Of a stretch of 64,000 bases of DNA, positions 44,950 to 53,468 are shown piece after piece. Positions within the stretch are counted from its first letter, which is position 1; each line of letters begins with the position of its first letter. This stretch comes from UBA5158 sp040389045. GTDB lineage: Bacteria > Pseudomonadota > Gammaproteobacteria > DSM-16500. A program made the translations under genes and the position numbers. Location: assembly GCA_040389045.1 (NCBI GenBank), contig JAZKAT010000047.1:1-64000 (forward strand), given 5' to 3'. The notes beneath the pieces were generated by a model. That model worked only from the letters and a program-made list of their open reading frames with translations. It ran no database searches and had not been told where the DNA came from.

Positions 44950-46178
44950 CAGCGACTAACTCCCGTAGTCAAGCTTTGATTTTTATTTTTCCTTATGCGC
45001 TGACGCAGTGGGATGCGATTAAATTTGGTTTACCAGCGTTGCAACAAAGCGAAGTTAATTTGCGCGTGCTGGATTTATCCGCATTAATCTGTACCCGCTC
45101 ATCGCATAATGTACCATTGCTGCAGGAAAGCTATATCACCAAAATCCATTCCTATGATGAGCTAGCCGCTGAATTGGCTGCGAACGCCAGGCAGGCTATT
45201 TATGTTGATAATATAAATGGGATGAATGGGTTTCAATGGCAGGGCCGAAAAATTTTTAAATTATTTAAAAAATTTAAGGTGAATTACTGGGTGGTGGAAG
45301 TGGGTTCATTACCTATTTTAGCTAACGGCAATAATAGTGTTATTAAAAAATTAAAAAAACTGTTACATTTCAAAAAAGCCTATACTTTTGCTAAATGGAA
45401 AATTGGCAAAATACTGGTTTATTATCAATGGAAATTATTAAAACAGTATCAATTACCGGTTAAAATCTTTACCAGTGATTCGGAGTTGTTAAAACATTAT
45501 ATCGCCAAATACCAATTTGACCCGGCAAAAGTAATTTTAATCCACTCGTTTGATCATGATAGATATTTAACTTATTTGCGCGAAAACCCCGCCAGTACAA
45601 ATACTAGCAGTGAAAAAACCTGCGTGTTCCTGGATCAAATGCTGGCGACACATAGTGATTTTGGGAAAAATGTGAGCTTTAGTCCCGTCACCGCAGCAAA
45701 ATATATTCCTAGTTTAAACCGTTTTTTTGATATGATTGAGAGCAAACTTGGTTTGAAAATTATAATTGCCGCCAGCCCGCGCGCCAATTACGAAGCTACG
45801 CCAGGGATTTTTGGCAACCGCACGATTATCAAAGATAAAACGCTGGAATTAGTCGCGAATAGTTCACTGGTTTTGATGCATTCTACGACGGCAGTCAGTT
45901 TTCCAGTCTTGTTTGATAAACCTATCATGTTGTTAAAAACCGCAGAAATGGTTAATGCGCCGGGTTACGCAAATTTTCTTGATAACATGGCGCGCTCACT
46001 AGGTTTGTCGCCGGTGTTGATTGATGATGAAAAAGCGCTGGCTAATCTTGATTTTAACAATTATCACCAGTGGCCGCGCAATTATGATAATTACAAATAT
46101 AAATATGTGATGAGCAAGCAGGTGCAAGCCAGTACTATCCCGGAATTTATGATAAAGGAATTTAATCATGCACAGTGA
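44946..46178 (+). CDS. Unassigned protein with GT-B-like features, possible nonulosonate transferase
   Basis: 410 residues, no family recognised with confidence. No signal peptide or membrane helix. A basic middle part (about 95-170, Lys/Phe-rich) could touch the membrane. The C-terminal region has SSLVLMHSTTAVSFPVLFDKP, a Ser/Thr loop followed by F-D-K-P that parallels the ANTTVAIEAIAFGKP stretch of the 655-residue protein at 27677, suggesting a related GT-B donor site. It follows the CMP-synthetase with an ATGA overlap, the usual place for the transferase that uses the CMP-sugar (inference). Confidence 0.65.
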   Translation: MTATNSRSQALIFIFPYALTQWDAIKFGLPALQQSEVNLRVLDLSALICTRSSHNVPLLQESYITKIHSYDELAAELAANARQAIYVDNINGMNGFQWQGRKIFKLFKKFKVNYWVVEVGSLPILANGNNSVIKKLKKLLHFKKAYTFAKWKIGKILVYYQWKLLKQYQLPVKIFTSDSELLKHYIAKYQFDPAKVILIHSFDHDRYLTYLRENPASTNTSSEKTCVFLDQMLATHSDFGKNVSFSPVTAAKYIPSLNRFFDMIESKLGLKIIIAASPRANYEATPGIFGNRTIIKDKTLELVANSSLVLMHSTTAVSFPVLFDKPIMLLKTAEMVNAPGYANFLDNMARSLGLSPVLIDDEKALANLDFNNYHQWPRNYDNYKYKYVMSKQVQASTIPEFMIKEFNHAQ

Positions 46179-46851
46179 ATACAATGCGAATGCCTGGGGC
46201 CACGAAAGCATTCTTAATTTTTTTGATAAAAAACGTTTGACCACGCAGCACATTTATCCTTCGGAATGGTTTTTTCTCAAGGACAAGATTAAAGATGATA
46301 TTAGTTTGCTGGATATAGGCTGCGCCAAAGGTGGCATGGCGAATGTGCTTGCCGAAAATTTAGCAAATTTTAATTATGTTGGGGTTGATATCAATGAGCA
46401 AATGATAGATGCGGCCAAACAGCGTTACCCGCAGCATATTTTTTATCAAATCACCGAAGAAGATTATTCAGTTTTGCAGGGTAAGCAATACGATTTAGTC
46501 TTATGTCTAGGCATTTTACATTTGCATGAATCTTGGCGAAATACCATTAAAGAAGCATGGCGGCATACTCGTAAATGTCTGATTCTCGATTTGCGCGAAA
46601 CGCACCTGGCGAGTATTGAAGATAAAAAGCAAGCTTATTTTAAAATGGATTTTGATAATATCAGCAATCCTACGTCAAATTATATTTTGCCTTACAACAT
46701 TATTAACACGGCCGAAGCACTGCGGACTATTCATGAGGTTTGTGAAGACGCAGCACATATCGCGCATTACGGTTATACGCAAGCCTTGTCGGGGCTGGCC
46801 GTGAGTCCTATTAAAAAAATCATGGCTAATGTTTATTGTATAGAGAGATGA
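46168..46851 (+). CDS. Class I SAM-dependent methyltransferase
   Basis: 227 residues. Motif I LLDIGCAKGGMA, then YVGVDINEQMI (acidic residue binding the SAM ribose) and LVLCLGILHLHE. Rossmann methyltransferase of the small-molecule type. It overlaps the previous gene by 11 nt. Substrate is probably a sugar or sugar precursor of the operon; unknown. Confidence 0.88.
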   Translation: MHSEYNANAWGHESILNFFDKKRLTTQHIYPSEWFFLKDKIKDDISLLDIGCAKGGMANVLAENLANFNYVGVDINEQMIDAAKQRYPQHIFYQITEEDYSVLQGKQYDLVLCLGILHLHESWRNTIKEAWRHTRKCLILDLRETHLASIEDKKQAYFKMDFDNISNPTSNYILPYNIINTAEALRTIHEVCEDAAHIAHYGYTQALSGLAVSPIKKIMANVYCIER

Positions 46852-46855
46852 TGAA

Positions 46856-47977
46856 ATGACAGCATCCGTACAGGAATTAAAACACCTACAGCGCAACGCA
46901 TTGAGCCGGCCGTCACGGGAAACCAGTGAATTTCGCACGGATGATATTTTATGGTTAGACAAAAATGAAAATATGGATCCGGAGTATCAAGCTTTTTTGC
47001 AAAACTTGATTGCCGACTTGCCCTCTAAGGCATTATTTGGTTATCCAGATTGTCATGCGCTTTATAAAAAGCTGGGGCATTATTTGGATGTACCCATTAA
47101 TCAATTGATGATTGCTGCCGGTTCGGATGGTGTTATTCGCGCGGTGTATGAAGCGTTTGTCACGTCGGGTGACACGGTAATTTACACTAATCCAACTTTT
47201 GCGATGTATGAAGTGTATTCGAAGATCACAGGCGCCAAGGCCATAGAATTAAATTATGAAGTTTCGGCAAATGGGCCATTACTTATAGTGGAGCGACTTG
47301 TTCAGGCAATTTTGGAAAATACACCCAGGTTGGTTTGTATTCCGAATCCCAATAGTCCTTCCGGGACGGTTTTTTCACCTGACGAATTATATCGTATTAT
47401 CGAAACCGCTCATGACGTAGGCGCGGTCATTTTGATTGATGAAGCTTATCATCCATTTTATGGGGAAACCGTATTACCGCTAATTGCCAAATTTCCGCAA
47501 CTTATCGTGGCGCGTTCCTTTTCCAAAGCCTGGGGTTGCGCGGGTATTCGCTTGGGTTATGGTATTGCCAGCAAAGCGGTTACTGACATGTTACATAAAA
47601 TACGTCCCATGTATGAAGCGGGTGCCTTAAGTATCATGATCGCCGAACGCTTGTTGGATAACACTGAGCAAATGTTAAATTCAGTGCGCAGGTTGAATGA
47701 AGGTAAGGAATATTTTTTAAGTGAAATGCGCTTGTTGGGGTTTCATACTTTAAATGCGGAAGGAAATTTTTTGCATGTTGCGTTTGGTAAAAAAGCGGAT
47801 GCGGTGCATAAGGTATTGAGCGATAAAGTGCTTTACCGCCAGAATTTTTCACACCCATCATTAGTCGGTTATAGCCGATTCAGCGCCACAACCAAAGAAG
47901 TGTTTGCATCAGTTGTAGAGTGGATTAGCTCCACTGTCATTCCCGCGCAGGCGGGAATCCATTCCTTGCAACCGTAG
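46856..47977 (+). CDS. HisC-like class I/II aminotransferase, tail derived from a repeat
   Basis: 373 residues, fold type I PLP enzyme. IPNPNSPSGTVF, LIDEAYHPFYG and ARSFSKAWGCAGIRLGYG (PLP Lys in SFSKAWG) match histidinol-phosphate aminotransferases. In this setting a biosynthetic histidine role is unlikely; such HisC-like enzymes also aminate or deaminate keto/amino groups in specialised pathways. The last 14 residues (from TVIPAQAGIHS) are encoded by a family B palindrome starting at 47934, so the true end of the protein was near VEWISS. Confidence 0.88.
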   Translation: MTASVQELKHLQRNALSRPSRETSEFRTDDILWLDKNENMDPEYQAFLQNLIADLPSKALFGYPDCHALYKKLGHYLDVPINQLMIAAGSDGVIRAVYEAFVTSGDTVIYTNPTFAMYEVYSKITGAKAIELNYEVSANGPLLIVERLVQAILENTPRLVCIPNPNSPSGTVFSPDELYRIIETAHDVGAVILIDEAYHPFYGETVLPLIAKFPQLIVARSFSKAWGCAGIRLGYGIASKAVTDMLHKIRPMYEAGALSIMIAERLLDNTEQMLNSVRRLNEGKEYFLSEMRLLGFHTLNAEGNFLHVAFGKKADAVHKVLSDKVLYRQNFSHPSLVGYSRFSATTKEVFASVVEWISSTVIPAQAGIHSLQP

Positions 47978-48024
47978 AAGCTGTAGTGACTAATAATGGA
48001 TTCCCGCCTGCGCGGGAATGACAG
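47934..48024. repeat. Family B element, 30-bp perfect inverted repeat
   Basis: Arms at 47934-47963 (CTGTCATTCCCGCGCAGGCG, then GGAATCCATT) and 47995-48024 are exact complements around a 31-nt spacer. This is the most complete family B copy in the window. The left arm is translated as the tail of the aminotransferase. Related pieces: 24533-24560, 26319-26338, 58226-58298, and scraps near 19690-19800. Confidence 0.88.
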
Positions 48025-48122
48025 CAAGGGTAAGGCGGGAGTGATAAGTGAGCATGTCAGTGGGGAAGCCAGAGCGTTTCTGGCAGTTTGACAAATAAAT
48101 ATTATTTAATAACAGGAATTAC

Positions 48123-49217
48123 ATGAAAACCATAAATTTTGCTTTGATCGGTTGTGGGCGTATTGCCGGGCGGCATATTGAAGCTATCAGCGCTTGTGCG
48201 CAGGCGAAATTAATCGCGGTTTGCGATATGAATGTCGAACGCGCCCGCGATAAATCCACGATGGGGAATGTGCCTTATTTTCTGAATTATCACGACATGC
48301 TCGAACAATTCCCGGAAATTGATGTTGTCATTATTTTAACGCCTAGCGGCGCCCACTTTGAACATGCCATGGATATGGTGAATGTCTATCAAAAAAACCT
48401 GTTGATAGAAAAACCGTTTGTTTTAACTACCACACAAGCGCAACGCTTAAAGCGCGCCGCCGATCAAAATGATGTGACCATTTTTCCCTTGTATCAAAAT
48501 CGTTTTAACAAAGCAGTACAAAAAGTTAAAACAGCGATGACCGGTCAAGAACTCGGCGCTTTACGTGTAGGCACGGTGCGCGTGCGCTGGTGTCGTCCAC
48601 AACGTTATTACGACATGAGCCCCTGGCGCGGGACATGGGCCATGGATGGTGGCGCCATGACCAATCAAGGTATTCATTATATTGATTTACTGCGTTATCT
48701 GTGCGGTGAAGTGAAAAGAGTGCATGCCAAACTCGGCAGCCTGGGCGCAAAAATCGAAGTCGAAGACACCGGTGTCGCCATCCTGGAATTTGCAAATGGC
48801 GGACTTGGCGTCATTGAAATTATGACTAGCGCGCGGCCCGATGATTTTGAAGCATCGATTTCCTGCGTGTGTGAAAATGGCATGGCGATTATTGGCGGCA
48901 TCGCCACGAATGTTTTACAAACCTTTACACCGGATCAAACCCAAGCGGCGCAGTTTAGTGAAGAATTTCCTACCGTTTATGGTTTTGGCCATGATGTTAT
49001 TATTCAAAGCGTAGTCGACACATTGCTGTTAAACCAGCCGCCACTGATTGAATTTGATGATGGTTTGAAAACGTTAAAATTACTTCACGCCTTATATAAA
49101 AGCGATGAACGCAACGGTTGGGTAGAGGTAGACGAAGCCGGTGATTCGGCGCGCCTGGGCGTGCCTGATGAAGCACTTTCTGAACTCTACCGTGCCACTA
49201 TGAACGTAGAAGCATAA
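48123..49217 (+). CDS. Gfo/Idh/MocA oxidoreductase, first of two
   Basis: 364 residues. ALIGCGRIAGRHIEAI is the NAD(P) motif, IEKPFVLT the conserved EKP, and MTNQGIHYIDLLRYL the His-containing segment near the active site. Similar to WbpB-type sugar-nucleotide 3-dehydrogenases. AGGA precedes the ATG; 145 bases of repeat-bearing DNA separate it from the aminotransferase, so it may begin a sub-operon. Confidence 0.9.
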   Translation: MKTINFALIGCGRIAGRHIEAISACAQAKLIAVCDMNVERARDKSTMGNVPYFLNYHDMLEQFPEIDVVIILTPSGAHFEHAMDMVNVYQKNLLIEKPFVLTTTQAQRLKRAADQNDVTIFPLYQNRFNKAVQKVKTAMTGQELGALRVGTVRVRWCRPQRYYDMSPWRGTWAMDGGAMTNQGIHYIDLLRYLCGEVKRVHAKLGSLGAKIEVEDTGVAILEFANGGLGVIEIMTSARPDDFEASISCVCENGMAIIGGIATNVLQTFTPDQTQAAQFSEEFPTVYGFGHDVIIQSVVDTLLLNQPPLIEFDDGLKTLKLLHALYKSDERNGWVEVDEAGDSARLGVPDEALSELYRATMNVEA

Positions 49218-49232
49218 TCAAGGAATAGTTTT

Positions 49233-49997
49233 ATGAAAATTTATGGCATCGTACCCGCCCGCATGGGCTCCAGCCGTTTTTATGGCAAACCCTTACATCC
49301 TATTGTTGGCAGACCGATGATAGAACATGTCTTTTTACGCGCTCAGCAATATTTATCTTGGGATAATTTACAGTTAGCCACTTGTGACGAGGAAATTGCT
49401 GAATATGCTAAAACCAAAAATTTTTCGTATGTGATGACTTCAGATAAACATGTACGTTGTCTGGACCGGGTCGCTGAAGCAATTCAGAAAACCATTACCA
49501 CCATCGCTGCAGATGATGTAGTGGTTTGCGTACAAGGTGATGAACCCATGTTACATCCAAACATGATTGCCACCGTTGTGCAACCTATGCAGGAACATGC
49601 TGATGTTAATTGCACAATGTTAGCCATGCCCATTGTCGATGAAGCGCAATTTTATAATCCGGATATCGTTAAAATTATTCATGATATGCGCGGCGATGTG
49701 CTTTACACATCGCGTAGCCCGGTACCTTATTGCGCGTCATTCAATCCAGCAATTGGCGCCAAAAGAGTTTCCGGCATTTTCGCCTTCCGCTGGCATTTTC
49801 TCAAAACTTTTACTGCCTTGCCAGAATCCCCGCTGGAATTACAAGAAGCTTGTGATAGTAATCGCATCATGGACCATGGTTTTAAACAACGGATCGCGGT
49901 ATATCCTTATCAACCGTATTTTTCGGTAGACAGTCCACCGGACATTGCCTTGGTTGAGCAACACATGCGTAATGACGCGTTATGGGGAAGTTATTAA
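49233..49997 (+). CDS. KdsB-like CMP-sugar-acid cytidylyltransferase
   Basis: 254 residues. IVPARMGSSRFYGKPLHPI corresponds to the KdsB CTP-binding loop (usually S-R-x-P-G-K-P; Tyr replaces Pro here), with ATCDEEIAEYA and VCVQGDEPMLHP as expected. KdsB activates Kdo as CMP-Kdo. This one is inside a polysaccharide operon that has no KdsA, so it is probably not the housekeeping enzyme and may activate another 2-keto sugar acid. AAGGA lies before the ATG. Confidence 0.85.
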   Translation: MKIYGIVPARMGSSRFYGKPLHPIVGRPMIEHVFLRAQQYLSWDNLQLATCDEEIAEYAKTKNFSYVMTSDKHVRCLDRVAEAIQKTITTIAADDVVVCVQGDEPMLHPNMIATVVQPMQEHADVNCTMLAMPIVDEAQFYNPDIVKIIHDMRGDVLYTSRSPVPYCASFNPAIGAKRVSGIFAFRWHFLKTFTALPESPLELQEACDSNRIMDHGFKQRIAVYPYQPYFSVDSPPDIALVEQHMRNDALWGSY

Positions 49998-49999
49998 TC

Positions 50000-51061
50000 A
50001 TGAAAAAAATATATAGAGTGGGCATTGCCGGTTTTGGCGTAGTGGGAAAGCGGCGTAGATATTTTATTGACGCGCATCCTAATTTTAAAACCGTAGCGGT
50101 TTGTGACCGCAATATTAATAGCATAGGCCCATTGGCCAGCAGTGTGAAAGCATTTTCGACTTATAAAGAATTGCTCGCTGAAGATTTGGATGTGCTATTT
50201 GTTTGTATGACGAATGACATAAACGCGGAAGTAACCATTGCCGGGTTGCAAAAAGGCTTGCATGTCTTTTGTGAAAAACCCCCAGGCCGTGATTTAAACG
50301 ATATTGCAAAAGTCCGGCAATGTAAAAATCAGCGGCCGCATTTGCAATTGAAATATGGTTTTAACCATCGCTATCATGATTCGGTTTCAGATGCCTTAGC
50401 GATTATTAATTCCAAAGAATTAGGCGAAGTCATCAATTTAGTAGGCGTGTATGGCAAATCAAAAATAATTTCTTATGGCCAAACTGACTGGCGTTCCAAG
50501 CGCGCAATCGCTGGCGGCGGCATTTTGTTAGACCAGGGCATACATATGGTGGATTTGCTGCGCTTATTCGCCGGTGAATTTAAAGATATTCATAGTATAG
50601 TATCCAATGCGTTCTGGCGCCATGATGTGGAAGATAATGCTTATGCGTTGATGAAGACTGCGGATGGCAAAGTCGCGATGTTACATTCTTCGGCTACCCA
50701 GTGGCGGCACCGTTTTAAACTGGATATCAGTCTGGAAAAAGGGGCAATTACTTTAAGTGGTATTTTGTCAGGCTCTAAGAGTTATGGCGCGGAAAAAATT
50801 TCTGTCGCCTGGGCGTCAGCGAATGAACTAGGTGACCCGAAAGAACAAACCACGCGTTATAATGAAGATAATTCCTGGCAGCGCGAAATAGAAGAATTTG
50901 CCGAAGCCATTTTAGGCATTGCGGAATTGCGCCATGGTACTATTGAAGACGCCTATAAAACCATGGAACTGGTCTATAGAATTTATTCTGCGGATAAAGA
51001 ATGGAGTGAACGCTGGGGAATTTCCGCGATACCAACGGCGGAGCTTAGTTATGAAGTATGA
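50000..51061 (+). CDS. Gfo/Idh/MocA oxidoreductase, second of two
   Basis: 353 residues from the ATG at 50000 (GGGGAAG nine nt ahead; an in-frame ATG at 49982 lies inside the previous gene). VGIAGFGVVGKRRR is the nucleotide site, FCEKPPGRDL the EKP motif and LLDQGIHMVDLLRLF the catalytic-side segment. Only loosely similar to the copy at 48123, so the two probably act on different steps or substrates. Confidence 0.9.
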   Translation: MKKIYRVGIAGFGVVGKRRRYFIDAHPNFKTVAVCDRNINSIGPLASSVKAFSTYKELLAEDLDVLFVCMTNDINAEVTIAGLQKGLHVFCEKPPGRDLNDIAKVRQCKNQRPHLQLKYGFNHRYHDSVSDALAIINSKELGEVINLVGVYGKSKIISYGQTDWRSKRAIAGGGILLDQGIHMVDLLRLFAGEFKDIHSIVSNAFWRHDVEDNAYALMKTADGKVAMLHSSATQWRHRFKLDISLEKGAITLSGILSGSKSYGAEKISVAWASANELGDPKEQTTRYNEDNSWQREIEEFAEAILGIAELRHGTIEDAYKTMELVYRIYSADKEWSERWGISAIPTAELSYEV

Positions 51062-51740
51062 AACCAAAAGCATAAGATCCATTATTTTTGATTTAGATGG
51101 CACGCTGGTAAATACCGTGCCGGATGTATTGCTGTCACTGAATCATACGCTGGCCACTTTTGGCCGGCCTATGGTCGATGAATCACAAATACTGGGAATG
51201 ATTGGCAATGGCGCGCGATTTTTAATGGAAAACGCGTTTACGAAAAGTAAAATTCCTTATACGCATTTTGATATAGATGCGGCTCTAGCTTGTTATTTAA
51301 AATATTATTCCGAAAACCCTATCGTGGCTACCCGGTTGTATCCTGATGTAGTGCGCTTATTACAACAATTTTATAACGCTGGCATTACTTTAAGTATTTG
51401 TACCAACAAGCCGCGTGTGATCGCCAGATTGTTACTGGAAGAATTAAATTTGAATCAATATTTTTCTATCGTGTTATGCGGTGATGAAGTAAGTTATCCC
51501 AAGCCAAATGCGCAACATGTTTTTGATATTATTAATCGCACCAATGGCAAGTTAGCTGAAGCAGTACTGGTAGGTGATAGTCTAGTCGATAAAATCTGCG
51601 CTGAAAACGCCGGTATTCCGTTTATTGGCGTGAGTTATGGTTATGATCTTGATGCGACGGCAAATTGCGTTATTATAGATAATTTTAACGAGTTACCCGA
51701 CGCGCTGAACAAGGTCACTCTTGAGGAAGCAATAATATGA
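51051..51740 (+). CDS. HAD-family phosphatase (Gph/PGP type)
   Basis: 229 residues from the ATG at 51051, which overlaps the previous gene by 11 nt and has GGAG upstream; a longer open frame from 50919 is inside that gene. Motif I FDLDGTLVNT with both Asp, a cap domain, motif II CTNKP, motif III Lys in YPKPNAQH, and motif IV VGDSLVDK. All catalytic residues are present. Likely removes a phosphate from a sugar-phosphate or hydroxy-acid phosphate intermediate of the operon. Confidence 0.88.
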   Translation: MKYETKSIRSIIFDLDGTLVNTVPDVLLSLNHTLATFGRPMVDESQILGMIGNGARFLMENAFTKSKIPYTHFDIDAALACYLKYYSENPIVATRLYPDVVRLLQQFYNAGITLSICTNKPRVIARLLLEELNLNQYFSIVLCGDEVSYPKPNAQHVFDIINRTNGKLAEAVLVGDSLVDKICAENAGIPFIGVSYGYDLDATANCVIIDNFNELPDALNKVTLEEAII

Positions 51741-52654
51741 CACGTATCGCAGTGGCATCCCGTTCTTTTTCCAATCATCCACAATTGCGCGATGCCTTGA
51801 GCCAGCGTTATGAAGATGTGGCTTTTAATGACACGGGCAAGACTTTAGCGGGTGAAGCTTTAATTAATTTTCTCAAAGATTATGACAAGGCCATTATCGG
51901 TCTTGAACGCATGGATGCGGACATTTTAAAAAATCTGACCCGTTTAAAAACTATTTCGCGTTTTGGGGTCGGCGTTGATATGTTGGATTTAGCGGTGATG
52001 AAACAATTGGGAATCAAATTGGCATCGACTCCCGGTGCTAACAAACGCGCAGTGTCAGAATTGGTAATTGCGCTGGCGATTAATTTGCTACGCAATATTC
52101 CTCAGTCTAATCAAGATCTTGGCAAAGGTGTGTGGAAGCAATTTAAAGGCCGGCAATTATCCGGTAGCAGTATTGGTATTATCGGTATGGGTGCGATAGG
52201 AAAAGATTTAGCACTTTTATTGAAGTCGTTTAATTGTAATATTTTTCTTTACGACATTAATGAAGATGTGGATTTTTGTAAGACCCATAATTTTCATAGT
52301 GTGGCGCTGGATGATTTGTTGGAGCAAGCTGATATTGTGTCTTTACATATTCCATTAACCGATGCTACACGCTTTATCATCGATGAGCGTAGATTAAATT
52401 TGATGAAACAAAATGCCATATTGATTAATGCTGCAAGAGGAGGTTTGGTGGATGAGCAAGCACTTAAAAAAAGATTACAACACAATAATTTATTTGCCGC
52501 CGCGTTTGATGTATTTGAAGTTGAACCACCGGTAGATCAGGAATTGTTAACGCTTACTAATTTTTTTGCGACACCGCATATTGGCGGCAGTACGGAGGAA
52601 GCGATTCTGGCGATGGGTTATGCGGCCATTGATGGATTGGAAAAAGCGGTTTGA
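51737..52654 (+). CDS. D-2-hydroxyacid dehydrogenase (phosphoglycerate dehydrogenase-like)
   Basis: 305 residues. NAD motif GIIGMGAIGKDL, catalytic Arg region NAARGGLVDE, the conserved Glu in EVEPP and His in TPHIGGSTEEA. Lacks the C-terminal ACT domain of SerA, so it is not a feedback-controlled serine enzyme. ATGA overlap with the phosphatase. It probably oxidises a 2-hydroxy acid to a 2-keto acid for the adjacent pathway (inference). Confidence 0.9.
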   Translation: MTRIAVASRSFSNHPQLRDALSQRYEDVAFNDTGKTLAGEALINFLKDYDKAIIGLERMDADILKNLTRLKTISRFGVGVDMLDLAVMKQLGIKLASTPGANKRAVSELVIALAINLLRNIPQSNQDLGKGVWKQFKGRQLSGSSIGIIGMGAIGKDLALLLKSFNCNIFLYDINEDVDFCKTHNFHSVALDDLLEQADIVSLHIPLTDATRFIIDERRLNLMKQNAILINAARGGLVDEQALKKRLQHNNLFAAAFDVFEVEPPVDQELLTLTNFFATPHIGGSTEEAILAMGYAAIDGLEKAV

Positions 52655-52689
52655 AATTTTTGACATACACATAAAAAAGGAGCACAAGC

Positions 52690-53307
52690 ATGACCGTAAA
52701 AAATTTAGCAGTACAAAGCCGGACTAATGAATTTAGTACCATTATTGATAATACTATTTGTACCAATGTTAACGGTGAAAATGAAAATTGCGATGAAGCG
52801 ATTATGCATTTGACCAAATTGATGAATGACAATAAAACGAATGGTAAAGCGATTTATATTGTGGGTAATGGCGGCAGCGCCGCGGTGGCTTCACATGCGT
52901 TAACGGACTTTGTCAATGCCTGTCATTTGCGGGCTTTTACCATTAATGAACCGTCATTGATTACCTGTATGGCGAATGATTTTGGTTATGAATCTTCTTA
53001 TCAACGTATTTTAAAATCCGTGTTTCGTCCCGAAGATATTTTGATTGCGATTAGCAGCTCAGGACAATCCCCCAATATTCACCACGCGGTTGATACGGCG
53101 AAAGCACTTGGCGGTACGGTGATTACGCTAAGTGGTTTTACCAAGGAAAATAAATTGCGAAAAATGGGTTATTTGAATTTTTGGCTGGATTCACATGATT
53201 ATGGGCTGGTGGAAATCGGTCATTTGTTTTTGTTGCATAATATCGCGGATAGGATTGCGATGGGTGTTAACAAAGGTGTGAAGATTGATTATGCGGCGGT
53301 AGTTTAG
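52690..53307 (+). CDS. SIS-domain sugar-phosphate isomerase (GmhA-like)
   Basis: 205 residues. VGNGGSAAVASHALTDF and AISSSGQSPNI are the two SIS phosphate-binding loops. It resembles GmhA (sedoheptulose-7-phosphate isomerase) more than KdsD (no CBS domains). AAGGAG stands eight nt before the ATG. Last gene of the plus-strand operon, followed by a long hairpin. Confidence 0.88.
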   Translation: MTVKNLAVQSRTNEFSTIIDNTICTNVNGENENCDEAIMHLTKLMNDNKTNGKAIYIVGNGGSAAVASHALTDFVNACHLRAFTINEPSLITCMANDFGYESSYQRILKSVFRPEDILIAISSSGQSPNIHHAVDTAKALGGTVITLSGFTKENKLRKMGYLNFWLDSHDYGLVEIGHLFLLHNIADRIAMGVNKGVKIDYAAVV

Positions 53308-53347
53308 TTTTTGCTGGATTTCGAATTTGTCAGTGTCGCGCAGGATG

Positions 53348-53448
53348 CAAAAAACTGTTGGGCTTCACTGCGTTCAGCCCAACCTACTTCCGACGCAGGC
53401 CGATGGGAAGTAGGTTGGGCTGAGCAGCGCGAAGCCCAACAGTTTTTG
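53348..53448. terminator. Long family A inverted pair, probable terminator of the operon
   Basis: Two family A units face each other. Outer stem AAAAACTGTTGGGCTTC (53350-53366) with its complement at 53431-53447; inner stem TCAGCCCAACCTACTTCC (53374-53391) with its complement at 53406-53423. About 35 paired bases, followed by TTTTTGTTTTTT. It lies between the plus-strand operon and the convergent beta-helix gene and could stop both. Confidence 0.7.
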
Positions 53449-53468
53449 TTTTTTCCCCCTCCACGCGC

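Noticed and set aside
46856..47977. Histidine biosynthesis gene hisC
   Set aside because: Fold and motifs fit HisC, but no other his gene is near and it is embedded in a sugar operon; I kept only a family-level call.
47934..48024. CRISPR-like repeat
   Set aside because: The repeats are inverted, not direct, with no regular spacers and no cas genes in the window.
50919..51050. N-terminal extension of the HAD phosphatase
   Set aside because: It lies inside the preceding oxidoreductase gene; the HAD motif begins normally a few residues after the ATG at 51051.
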